Positions 1 to 6,095 of a stretch of DNA of 8,370 nucleotides are shown here, piece after piece. This DNA is from an uncultured Anaerolineaceae bacterium (GTDB taxonomy: Bacteria; Chloroflexota; Anaerolineae; Promineifilales; Promineifilaceae), in NCBI GenBank assembly GCA_937967805.1, contig CALBTC010000060.1:1-8370 (forward strand), in the 5' to 3' direction. Within the stretch, counting starts at the first letter, position 1, and every line of letters starts with the position of its first letter. Under the pieces are notes generated by a model. It saw only the letters and a list, made by a program, of their open reading frames with translations. It made no database searches and was not told where the DNA came from. The position numbers and the translations under genes were made by a program.

Positions 1-2
1 GC

Positions 3-2471
3 ATCGGCGGCAGCGCCTTCTTTTGGCTGCCCGCCATCGCCGAACGCAGCGCCATCCAATTTGGCCGAGCCAGCAGCGCCTGGCCGTTTCTTTACGTCAA
101 CAACTTTTTGCCGCTGGACCAACTACTGGCCCTGCCGCGCAGCGCCGATCCCAGCCTGCTAAACGATTGGCCGCCGCGGGCCCTGGGCAGCCTGCTGCTC
201 ATCATGGCCCTGGCCGGGGCTGGACTGGCGTGGCGACAATCTGCCCGCAATCGTTGGCTGGCTGGCTTTTTATTGGCAGGATTGGCCGGATATGTTTTCC
301 TCACCGTTTCCGGGTCCGAATTTTTGTGGACGGCCGTTCCCCAACTGGCGGCTTTCCAATTCCCCTGGCGCTTTCTGGCACCCGCCAGCTTCCTGGCTGC
401 TTTTTTGTGCGGTGGATTGGGTCTTCAGAAGAGCCAACCTCCCGCAGGTTCCATTCAAGATGATCGTCAAGGGGATAAACCTGCGGGAGGTTTCACTTCT
501 CTGCGTCTCCGCGCCTCTGCGTTAAATCTTTTAGCAATTGTGGTGTTGGCGGTGGGGCATTGGGGCTGGCTGTACCCGGATGTGTGTGATACGCCGGACG
601 ATCTGTCTGTGGCGGGGATGGTGCGTTGGGAGCAGGCAACGCAGACATTGGGCAGCACCGCCAGCGGCGAACTGCTGCCGCGCGATGTGGAAATCGTGCC
701 CGAACCCACCGATCCACCTGCCTGGGAAGCCCGGCTAGACCCAACCACATTACCCGTCGAGGCCACCATCTTGGCTGCCGACTACCGACCGTTGGCTACA
801 ACCGTTGAACTGGAAACGGCTCCTTCGGCAAGCTCAGGACAAGTCGTTCCCTTCCAGGCCACCCTGCGCATCTTCAATTTCCCCGGCTGGCGCGTCACGG
901 TCAACGGCCGTCCCGTGCCCATCATCCCCACTGATCTTGAAGGCTGGATAACGGTGCCGGTGCCGGACGGCCGTTCCACCATCCAGGCTCGCTTCGGCGA
1001 AACGCCGCTGCGCCAGGGGGCGAATGGGGTGTCTCTGGTGAGCCTTGTGTTGCTTTTGGGACTCTTGGGGTTCGGTAAACGGTATTCGGTAATCGGTAAT
1101 CGGTCAACCGTTCACAGCTTACCGATCACCGATTACGGATTACCGTTCACCGTCGCACTCCTGCTCATTGCTGCCAAAATCCTCGTGGTTGACGCGGGGC
1201 ACACGCCGCTGCGGCAGGCTCGTTTGCAGGATGGGGCGTTGGCGAGTGTAGACCAGCCGATGCAGGTGACGCTGGGCACGCCGGACAATCCAGCGCAGGT
1301 GCGTTTGTGGGGTTTGGATGAATGGGAAACGGCCGTTCCCGCCGACAACCCGCTCACCCTTACCCTCTACTGGCAGGCGCTCCAGCCGCTGACGGCTAAT
1401 TACAAAGTGGGGCTCACCTTACTGGACGAAAACGGCGTCCGTTGGTCCGACGAAGGGCTGCGCGACTATCGCTGGCGGCGCAACCCGCCGCCGACAACGA
1501 GTTGGCCCACCGACCAGTACGCCCTCACCGCCTACTTTGTCGACATGCTGCCCGGCACACCGCCCGGCCACTACCAGCTTCAGCTCTCCTTTTTTGAGGA
1601 AGGCAGCCTGACGCCGCTCACTTTTTACAGCGTCGACGGACGGCCGTTTGGCCCGCAGCTTGAATTGGGCACGGTGACGCTGCAACTGCCCGACGATCCC
1701 TGGCCGGCCACGATGATGATGCAGCACCGGCTGGAAATCACAGACGGCACAACGACGCTGCTGGGCAGCAACCTGGACCGCACGGAAGCCACGCCGGGCG
1801 ATCCGCTGCTGGTGACGCTGTTTTGGTCTGCCGACGCGGCAAGCAGTGCCGAACTGAGCCTGGTGGATGAATCCGGGAAAGCGGCCGCCAACTGGCCGGT
1901 GACGTTTCCTGACTACGGCGCGGGCGCGTGGCGCAGCCAGCTGCTTTTGCGCCTGCCGTTGTCTTTGGGGAACGGCCGTTACCAATGGCAGCTCACTTTC
2001 CCCAACGGCTTAACCGTTAACTGGGGCGAACTGGTCATCACCGCCCCTGAGCGTTTGCTGACGATGCCGGAGGTGGATACGGCCGTCAACATCACCCTGA
2101 GCGAGCAGGCTAGCCTGATGGGATTTTCGTTGAAAGATGACGCGGCTGCGGCGGGGAAAACAATCAACCTGGAATTAGTGTGGCAGGCGGTGACGGAAAT
2201 GAGTGAGAGCTACCGGGTGTTTGTGCATGTGTTGGGGGAAGACGGCCGTATCGTGGCCCAGGTAGACGGCTTGCCGGCCAACTGGACCCGGCCCACCAGC
2301 GGCTGGCTCCCCGGCGAATTCATCCGCGACGCCCACAGCCTAACCCTGCCGCCAGAACTCCCCCCCGGCGACTACATGCTGGTCACCGGCCTTTATCTGC
2401 CTAACGGCAGCCGCCTCCAGCAGCCCAACGGCCAGGACCACATTCAGCTTACTACCATTACCATTCCTTGA
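3..2471 (+). CDS. 5'-truncated multi-pass membrane protein, PTPS-related/YfhO-like, with C-terminal beta-sandwich modules
   Basis: The frame is open from base 3, so the gene starts upstream; 822 residues are visible. Residues 1-400 hold about six hydrophobic segments (near 60-76, 85-101, 122-141, 172-191, 343-357 and 380-396). FFWLPAIAER (6-15), FPWRFLAPASF (120-130), the TLGSTASGELLPRDV stretch (215-229) and FPGWRVTVNGRPV (293-305) resemble large Chloroflexota membrane proteins labelled 6-pyruvoyl-tetrahydropterin-synthase-related or YfhO-like. That label is historical, and no pterin enzyme activity is implied. After the last membrane segment come three beta-rich modules (about nt 1240-1690, 1735-2045 and 2085-2471) with the recurring pattern L-x-L-x-W-x-A ... 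PPG-x-Y. They are probably extracytoplasmic. A role in cell-envelope glycan or lipid-linked sugar handling is inference from the family. Repeats at 436-526, 821-844 and 1074-1151 are translated as part of the protein. There is no frameshift in the visible part. The family call is moderately sure; the function is unknown. Confidence 0.75.
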   Translation: MGGSAFFWLPAIAERSAIQFGRASSAWPFLYVNNFLPLDQLLALPRSADPSLLNDWPPRALGSLLLIMALAGAGLAWRQSARNRWLAGFLLAGLAGYVFLTVSGSEFLWTAVPQLAAFQFPWRFLAPASFLAAFLCGGLGLQKSQPPAGSIQDDRQGDKPAGGFTSLRLRASALNLLAIVVLAVGHWGWLYPDVCDTPDDLSVAGMVRWEQATQTLGSTASGELLPRDVEIVPEPTDPPAWEARLDPTTLPVEATILAADYRPLATTVELETAPSASSGQVVPFQATLRIFNFPGWRVTVNGRPVPIIPTDLEGWITVPVPDGRSTIQARFGETPLRQGANGVSLVSLVLLLGLLGFGKRYSVIGNRSTVHSLPITDYGLPFTVALLLIAAKILVVDAGHTPLRQARLQDGALASVDQPMQVTLGTPDNPAQVRLWGLDEWETAVPADNPLTLTLYWQALQPLTANYKVGLTLLDENGVRWSDEGLRDYRWRRNPPPTTSWPTDQYALTAYFVDMLPGTPPGHYQLQLSFFEEGSLTPLTFYSVDGRPFGPQLELGTVTLQLPDDPWPATMMMQHRLEITDGTTTLLGSNLDRTEATPGDPLLVTLFWSADAASSAELSLVDESGKAAANWPVTFPDYGAGAWRSQLLLRLPLSLGNGRYQWQLTFPNGLTVNWGELVITAPERLLTMPEVDTAVNITLSEQASLMGFSLKDDAAAAGKTINLELVWQAVTEMSESYRVFVHVLGEDGRIVAQVDGLPANWTRPTSGWLPGEFIRDAHSLTLPPELPPGDYMLVTGLYLPNGSRLQQPNGQDHIQLTTITIP
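436..526. repeat. In-frame hairpin repeat plus CTCTGCG-type repeat inside the membrane-protein gene
   Basis: A perfect 15-bp inverted repeat has arms at 436-450 (AACCTCCCGCAGGTT) and 478-492. Each arm is itself nearly palindromic (AACCT...AGGTT). Directly after it, 493-526 is a CTCTGCG/CTCCGCG/CTCTGCG run ending in GTTAAA, of a type seen scattered through many bacterial genomes. Together they encode about 30 residues in the loop between two membrane segments. Confidence 0.7.
821..844. repeat. Short interspersed repeat of the TTCGGCAAGCTCAGGACAAG type
   Basis: The stretch at 823-843 matches, from memory, a common small bacterial interspersed sequence (reverse complement CTTGTCCTGAGCTTGCCGAAG). 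It is translated in frame as roughly SASSGQVV, between two beta strands of the extracytoplasmic part of the membrane protein. It has no inverted partner nearby. Confidence 0.5.
1074..1151. repeat. 78-bp inverted repeat built from GGTAATC units, inside the membrane-protein gene
   Basis: Arms of 31 nt at 1074-1104 and 1121-1151 pair at 27 of 31 positions around a 16-nt loop. The left arm contains near-tandem GGTAATC units. The element is read in frame, from GKRYSVIGNR to LPITDYGLPF, and links two membrane segments. Its size and symmetry resemble a small hairpin-type mobile repeat. Confidence 0.75.
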
Positions 2472-2478
2472 GTAGTCT

Positions 2479-2689
2479 AAAAGCTTTTATCACGAATGGA
2501 ACGAATAAACGAATAGCACGAATGAAACAATGAATTTGCACCCGTTTTCATTCCTGGGGTGATAACAGTTCAAGATGATGGATTCCCGCCTTCGCGGGAA
2601 TGACACGCGTAGATTTCGGTAATTTCAGTAAGACAGCAAGAAGGTAAATTCGTGATATTTGTCCATTCGTCATATTCGTGATTGCTTTT
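2479..2689. repeat. Nested composite repeat filling the intergenic gap
   Basis: This block explains nearly all of the gap between the membrane protein and the methyltransferase. The outer arms, about 2479-2524 and 2643-2689, are imperfect inverted copies built of CACGAAT/ACGAAT units and bounded by AAAAGC and GCTTTT. Between them lies a second, unrelated hairpin (2582-2599). The right arm extends into the methyltransferase reading frame and supplies its last codons and stop. No gene is seen in the gap. Confidence 0.65.
2582..2599. repeat. ATTCCCGC-CTTC-GCGGGAAT hairpin repeat
   Basis: A perfect 8-bp stem closes a CTTC loop, within the widespread GGATTCCCGCxTTCGCGGGAATGAC repeat family. No T-tract follows on either strand, so it is not a canonical intrinsic terminator. 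It could still stabilise or end transcripts between these two convergent genes. Confidence 0.7.
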
Positions 2690-3281
2690 TCAGGATGATG
2701 AGTTCTTCGATGTTTTGGCGGGAGGGGACGGAGTCCGGCGGGAACTCGCGGTGCTGCAGATTGAACCCATGTTCAGTGAGCAGTTCAATGACAGCATCGG
2801 GCTGGACGACAAAGGGTGGGCCACCGGGACGCTTGCCGATGGGGAAGGCGAGGCCGATGTAAAGGCCGCCGGGCTTGAGCAGGCGGGCGGCCAGGGCGGC
2901 ATACTCACCGCGCCGGGCCGGATCGATGGCGCAGAAGCAGGTGTATTCGAGCAGGTAATCAAAACGGCCGTTCCAATCCTCACCCAATTCAAAAATATCC
3001 TTCTGCACAATCTGCACCGGGTGGGCTGGATCGTCCAGTTCGCGCATCGCTTCGATGGCTTGGGGCGCAAAATCAACGGCCGTTACCATAAAACCATGCC
3101 GGGCAAACAGCCTTGCATCGTGACCGCGCCCGGCCCCCAGCACAATCATCTCGCCGGGAGGATAGTCGCCGCTGGCCACCAGCCGGGCAAAGACGGGGGT
3201 TGGATGGCCGAGGTCCCAGGGGACACGGCCGTTGGCATAGCTTTCCTGCCAATATTGGGGGGAGTTGGTATCGAGCAGCAT
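2670..3281 (-). CDS. TPMT-like SAM-dependent methyltransferase
   Basis: 203 residues from the ATG at 3281. The protein is a soluble class I methyltransferase of the thiopurine S-methyltransferase/halide-thiol methyltransferase family (PF05724 type). Visible marks are YWQESYANGRVPWDLG (10-25), the SAM-binding loop VLGAGRGHDA (47-56; relatives usually have PGCGRGHDA), acidic D70 after the second strand, EYTCFCAIDPARR (112-124) and LLKPGGL (134-140). Relatives methylate thiols, halides or metalloids; the substrate here cannot be read from sequence. The frame stays open to 3338, but those extra 19 codons are translated from a repeat hairpin and lack family similarity, so the internal ATG is preferred. 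A perfect TATAAT ends 6 nt before it. The last codons and the TGA stop lie within the 2479-2689 repeat. The gene is convergent with the membrane-protein gene and divergent from the oxidoreductase. Confidence 0.88.
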   Translation of the reverse strand: MLLDTNSPQYWQESYANGRVPWDLGHPTPVFARLVASGDYPPGEMIVLGAGRGHDARLFARHGFMVTAVDFAPQAIEAMRELDDPAHPVQIVQKDIFELGEDWNGRFDYLLEYTCFCAIDPARRGEYAALAARLLKPGGLYIGLAFPIGKRPGGPPFVVQPDAVIELLTEHGFNLQHREFPPDSVPSRQNIEELIILKKQSRI

Positions 3282-3287
3282 GTGTCC

Positions 3288-3317
3288 ATTATAACCATGT
3301 GATGCGTGAAGCGTGAA
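3288..3317 (-). promoter_or_regulatory. Promoter of the methyltransferase gene, probably leaderless
   Basis: On the minus strand, TTCACG (3317-3312) is followed after 18 nt by TATAAT (3293-3288), a perfect -10 box. The ATG begins 6 nt later at 3281, so the start of transcription falls at or next to the start codon. There is no purine-rich ribosome site between them. The -35 box lies within the neighbouring repeat. Confidence 0.5.
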
Positions 3318-3344
3318 ACGTGACCAGAACCAGATCACGTTTCA
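3301..3344. repeat. GCGTGAA-type hairpin repeat
   Basis: TGAAACGTGA (3314-3323) and TCACGTTTCA (3335-3344) form a perfect 10-bp inverted repeat around 11 nt. It is preceded by GATGCGTGAAGCGTGA, which repeats the same GCGTGAA unit. The element sits in the gap between the divergent methyltransferase and oxidoreductase genes. Confidence 0.6.
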
Positions 3345-3352
3345 AGCCAGGC

Positions 3353-3381
3353 TGGGCAAGCGTTTCTTTTTCCGTTAAAAT
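3353..3381 (+). promoter_or_regulatory. Candidate promoter of the F420/FMN oxidoreductase gene
   Basis: TGGGCA (3353-3358), 17 nt, then TAAAAT (3376-3381) gives 4/6 and 5/6 matches to sigma-70-type boxes. Transcription would begin near 3388, at the edge of the palindrome at 3387-3400. The untranslated leader would be about 40 nt. Confidence 0.4.
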
Positions 3382-3386
3382 AAATA

Positions 3387-3400
3387 CGGACCGCGGTCCG
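3387..3400. promoter_or_regulatory. 14-bp perfect palindrome, candidate operator
   Basis: CGGACCGCGGTCCG is a perfect palindrome located directly at the predicted transcription start and about 30 bp before the ATG. Its size and position suit a dimeric repressor, for example of the TetR type. The regulator is not in the window, so the link is inference. Confidence 0.5.
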
Positions 3401-3429
3401 CTTTTATCGAATACCGCAAAAGGAGTGTT

Positions 3430-3843
3430 ATGTCTACTAAAATACCAGATTCTCACAAAGACTTGTTAAATGCCCCTGTCTACGTGGACGTCGTCACTGT
3501 AATGCCGGACGGGCAGCCACAGGCTTCTGTGGTATGGTGCAGTTATGATGGCGAACATGTGTTGGTGAATACGGCCGTTGGCCGCCAAAAAGAGAAAAAC
3601 CTGAGCGAGCGTCCCATGGCCACCGTCCTCGCCGTCGATCCGGAGAATCCGTTCCGCTACATCGAAGTGCGCGGCAATGTTGAACTCAGCAAAGAGGGAG
3701 CGCTGGACCACATCAACCAGCTGGCCAAAGCGTATCGTGGTGCCGACAGCTATTATGGCGGCGTGCAGCCGGCAGAAATGGCCCAAAAAGAAACCCGGAT
3801 CATATGCAAAATTAAACCCACCCACGTAAACGCCTTTGGCTAA
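3430..3843 (+). CDS. PPOX-class F420/FMN-dependent oxidoreductase (split-barrel flavin reductase family)
   Basis: 137 residues, the usual length for single-domain split-barrel proteins of the pyridoxamine-phosphate-oxidase superfamily, F420-binding (Rv1155-like, FDOR-B) branch. Family marks in order: IPDSHKDLLNAP (5-16), VMPDGQPQASVVWCSYDGEHVLVNTA split into strands over residues 24-49, the cofactor-phosphate loop GRQKEKNLSERP (51-62), AVDPENPFRYIEVRGNVEL (68-86) and the helix DHINQLAKAYRG (93-104). The protein is cytosolic and probably a homodimer with cofactor at the interface. Relatives reduce diverse electron-poor substrates with F420H2 or use FMN; which cofactor applies cannot be settled here. 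AAAAGGAG at 3418-3425 is a strong ribosome site 4 nt before the ATG. The gene has its own promoter, operator-like palindrome and terminator, so it is a one-gene unit that may be inducible. Confidence 0.88.
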   Translation: MSTKIPDSHKDLLNAPVYVDVVTVMPDGQPQASVVWCSYDGEHVLVNTAVGRQKEKNLSERPMATVLAVDPENPFRYIEVRGNVELSKEGALDHINQLAKAYRGADSYYGGVQPAEMAQKETRIICKIKPTHVNAFG

Positions 3844-3852
3844 AAAAAACCG

Positions 3853-3892
3853 GAAGGGTGCCGGAAGAAATCGACACCCTTCTTTCTTTTTT
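3853..3892 (+). terminator. Intrinsic terminator of the oxidoreductase gene
   Basis: GAAGGGTG (3853-3860) pairs with CACCCTTC (3875-3882), leaving a 14-nt loop, and is followed by a T-rich run (TTTCTTTTTT, 3883-3892). It starts 9 nt after the stop codon. This isolates the oxidoreductase transcript from the peptidase gene downstream. Confidence 0.85.
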
Positions 3893-3894
3893 GG

Positions 3895-3923
3895 TTGGCG
3901 AATCAGGCAAGGCGCATTATCAT
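3895..3923 (+). promoter_or_regulatory. Promoter of the S9 peptidase gene, probably leaderless
   Basis: TTGGCG (3895-3900), a 17-nt spacer and TATCAT (3918-3923) match sigma-70-type boxes at 4/6 and 5/6 with ideal spacing. Only 7 nt separate the -10 box from the ATG at 3931. No Shine-Dalgarno sequence lies in between. The promoter starts just after the terminator T-tract of the previous gene. Confidence 0.45.
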
Positions 3924-3930
3924 TCATCCC

Positions 3931-5880
3931 ATGTGTGCAAAAAAGGTAGCGCCGTACGGCTCGTGGAAATCCCCAATCAGCTCAGACCTCATTGTGGCCG
4001 GATCGATTGGCTTGGGGCAATTGAAGGTTGAGGGTGATGCCGTTTTTTGGACCGAGGGACGGCCGTCTGAAAACGGCCGCAACGCATTGGTACGCTGGAC
4101 ACCTGAAAACGGCATCGAGGAGCTGTCTGCCGCTGGGTTTAACGTGCGCAGCCGCGTCCATGAATATGGCGGCGGGGCCTACGCTGTCCACGACGACACC
4201 ATCTACTTCACCAACTTCGTTGATCAGCGACTGTACATGCAGTATCCGCACAGCGAGCCGGAACCACTCACCGCCAATGAGCCGCTTCGCTTTACCGACG
4301 GCGTGGTTGATCCCCAGCGCGGCCGCCTCTTCTGCATTCGCGAGGACCACACCTCGTTCGGACAGGAGCCCAGCAACACCCTGGCCAGCCTGAACCTGGA
4401 CAGCCACGATGAAAGCGGCACCGTCCTGGCCGAAGGGTACAATTTTTATGCCTCGCCGCGCCTCAGCCCAAACGGCCGTCAACTGGCCTGGCTCTGTTGG
4501 AACCACCCCAACATGCCCTGGGACGGCACCGAACTGTGGGTGGCCGACCTGGACGAGACGGGCACAGCGCTGAGCAATCTCACCCTGGTGGCCGGCGGCC
4601 CCATCGAATCCATTTTCCAGCCGGAATGGTCGCCGGCAGGTGAGCTCCATTTTGTGTCTGACCGCACCGACTGGTGGAATTTGTACCGCTGGCGCGAGGG
4701 CAAGGTGCAGCCGCTGTACCCGATGGATGCCGAATTTGGCCGGCCGCAGTGGGTGTTTGGCATGTCTACGTACGGCTTTGAAGATGCCGACAGCATTATT
4801 TGCACCTACACGCGAAACGGCCGTTGGCACCTGGCCCGCCTCAATACAAGAACAAACCAGTTGACCCGCATCAAAACACCGTACACCGCCATTAGCTATT
4901 TGCAGGTGAGCAGCGGTAAGGCCTGCTTTATTGGCGGCTCATCAACCCGGCCCAGCGCCGTCGTGCAACTCGATCTGCAAACGCATGAATGCCGGGTACT
5001 GCGCCAATCCACAGACTTGACCATAGACACCGCTTACCTCTCCGTCCCGGAACCGATAGAATTCCCCACAGAAAACGGCCTCACGGCCCACGCCATCTAC
5101 TACCCGCCGCAGAATCGTGACTTTGCTGCCCCAGAGGGGGAACTGCCGCCGCTACTGGTGCTCAGCCACGGCGGGCCTACCAGCGCCACGGACACCACGT
5201 TTAGCCTTAGCAAGCAATATTGGACCAGCCGCGGCTTTGCCGTTTTGGACGTGAACTATGGCGGCAGTTCGGGATACGGCCGTGCCTACCGGCAGCGGCT
5301 CAACGGGCAGTGGGGCATTGTTGATGTGCAAGATTGCATCAATGGTGCCAAACACCTGGTGGCACAAGGGCTGGTCGACGGCAGCCGGTTGGCCATTCGT
5401 GGCGGCAGCGCCGGTGGCTACACCACACTGTGCGCGCTCACCTTTTACGATACGTTCAGCGCCGGTGCCAGCCACTTCGGCGTTAGCGATGTAGAAGCGC
5501 TGGCCCGCGACACCCACAAATTTGAGTCGCGCTACCTGGACAGCATGATTGGTCCCTACCCCGAAGCCAAAGAAACCTACGTGGCCCGTTCGCCCATCCA
5601 CTTTACAGACCAGATCAACTGCCCCCTCATTTTATTCCAGGGATTAGAAGATAAAGTGGTGCCGCCCAGCCAGGCCGAAACGATGTTTGAAGCGGTAAAA
5701 GCCAAAGGCATCCCCGTAGCCTACGTCGCCTTCCCCGGCGAGCAGCATGGCTTCCGCAGCGCCGAAAACATCAAGCGTACGCTGGACGGCGAGCTTTATT
5801 TCTACGGCCAAATCTTCGGCTTCGAACTGGCTGATCCCGTCAAACCCATCGACATCGAAAACCTGCCAAACTCTGCCTAA
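3931..5880 (+). CDS. S9 family serine peptidase (prolyl oligopeptidase/acylaminoacyl-peptidase type)
   Basis: 649 residues, the normal length for the family. Residues 1 to about 390 form the beta-propeller, with [12 protein letters not shown] (75-86) and [10 protein letters not shown] (243-252) typical of acylaminoacyl-peptidase-like members. From about 400 is the alpha/beta-hydrolase catalytic domain: HGGP (413-416, oxyanion region), nucleophile Ser493 in GGSAGGY, Asp574 in GLEDKVVPP and His606 in GEQHGF. The triad is complete, so it should be active on short peptides, probably removing N-terminal residues or dipeptides. No signal peptide is seen, so it is predicted cytosolic, serving peptide turnover. 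The frame is open upstream to a TTG at 3895, but that codon lies in the predicted -35 box. ATG 3931 gives the expected N-terminus ([11 protein letters not shown]). It converges with the RelA/SpoT homologue. Confidence 0.93.
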   Translation: MCAKKVAPYGSWKSPISSDLIVAGSIGLGQLKVEGDAVFWTEGRPSENGRNALVRWTPENGIEELSAAGFNVRSRVHEYGGGAYAVHDDTIYFTNFVDQRLYMQYPHSEPEPLTANEPLRFTDGVVDPQRGRLFCIREDHTSFGQEPSNTLASLNLDSHDESGTVLAEGYNFYASPRLSPNGRQLAWLCWNHPNMPWDGTELWVADLDETGTALSNLTLVAGGPIESIFQPEWSPAGELHFVSDRTDWWNLYRWREGKVQPLYPMDAEFGRPQWVFGMSTYGFEDADSIICTYTRNGRWHLARLNTRTNQLTRIKTPYTAISYLQVSSGKACFIGGSSTRPSAVVQLDLQTHECRVLRQSTDLTIDTAYLSVPEPIEFPTENGLTAHAIYYPPQNRDFAAPEGELPPLLVLSHGGPTSATDTTFSLSKQYWTSRGFAVLDVNYGGSSGYGRAYRQRLNGQWGIVDVQDCINGAKHLVAQGLVDGSRLAIRGGSAGGYTTLCALTFYDTFSAGASHFGVSDVEALARDTHKFESRYLDSMIGPYPEAKETYVARSPIHFTDQINCPLILFQGLEDKVVPPSQAETMFEAVKAKGIPVAYVAFPGEQHGFRSAENIKRTLDGELYFYGQIFGFELADPVKPIDIENLPNSA

Positions 5881-5890
5881 AACCTCTGCT

Positions 5891-5996
5891 TGTCATTCTG
5901 ACCGAAGGGAAGAATCCCTCTGAAGATTATCCTGCAAAAGCTATGCCTGCGAAGGATAATGTCCGTAGGGATTCTTCGTTTCACTCAGAATGACGA
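5891..5996. repeat. 106-bp nested hairpin element between convergent genes
   Basis: The outer arms 5891-5919 and 5967-5996 are imperfect inverted copies of the well-known GTCATTCTGAxxGAAxxxAAGAATCCCT repeat. Inside them, ATTATCCT (5926-5933) pairs with AGGATAAT (5953-5960). A transcript from either strand would fold into one long stem. On the plus strand TTTT follows at 5997-6000, so it may also end transcription of the peptidase gene. Confidence 0.65.
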
Positions 5997-6000
5997 TTTT

Positions 6001-6095
6001 AGTCTGTCACGTTGCGCATGTGGTCTAAATCCGCTCGATACCTCTCTCCACGGACTGCATTCGCCAGGACCCTCAATTTGATTTGAATAAGGAAG
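6001..6095. other. Intergenic remainder with no recognisable feature
   Basis: This stretch follows the hairpin element and precedes the stop codon of the RelA/SpoT homologue. No reading frame, repeat or terminator could be supported in it. Confidence 0.5.

Noticed and set aside
1081..1104. Tandem GGTAATC units as a possible CRISPR or phase-variable tract
   Set aside because: Units are too short, have no spacers, and pair with an inverted copy at 1121-1151, so they are an arm of a hairpin repeat.
1419..1985. 188-codon minus-strand frame inside the membrane-protein gene
   Set aside because: Low-complexity Arg/Gln/Ala composition typical of an antisense shadow, with no start signals.
2582..2599. 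Strong hairpin as an intrinsic terminator of the membrane-protein gene
   Set aside because: No T-tract follows on either strand, and the sequence belongs to a common interspersed repeat family.
3282..3338. 19-residue N-terminal extension of the methyltransferase
   Set aside because: It is translated from a repeat hairpin and overlaps the promoter; the internal ATG fits the family length.
3895..3930. TTG start adding 12 residues to the S9 peptidase
   Set aside because: The TTG is part of the predicted -35 box, the extra residues lack family similarity, and ATG 3931 begins the family-typical N-terminus.
3982..4830. 282-codon open frame on the minus strand inside the peptidase gene
   Set aside because: It is antisense to a gene with a full catalytic triad, has no recognisable domain, and is explained by GC-rich codon usage leaving the opposite frame open.
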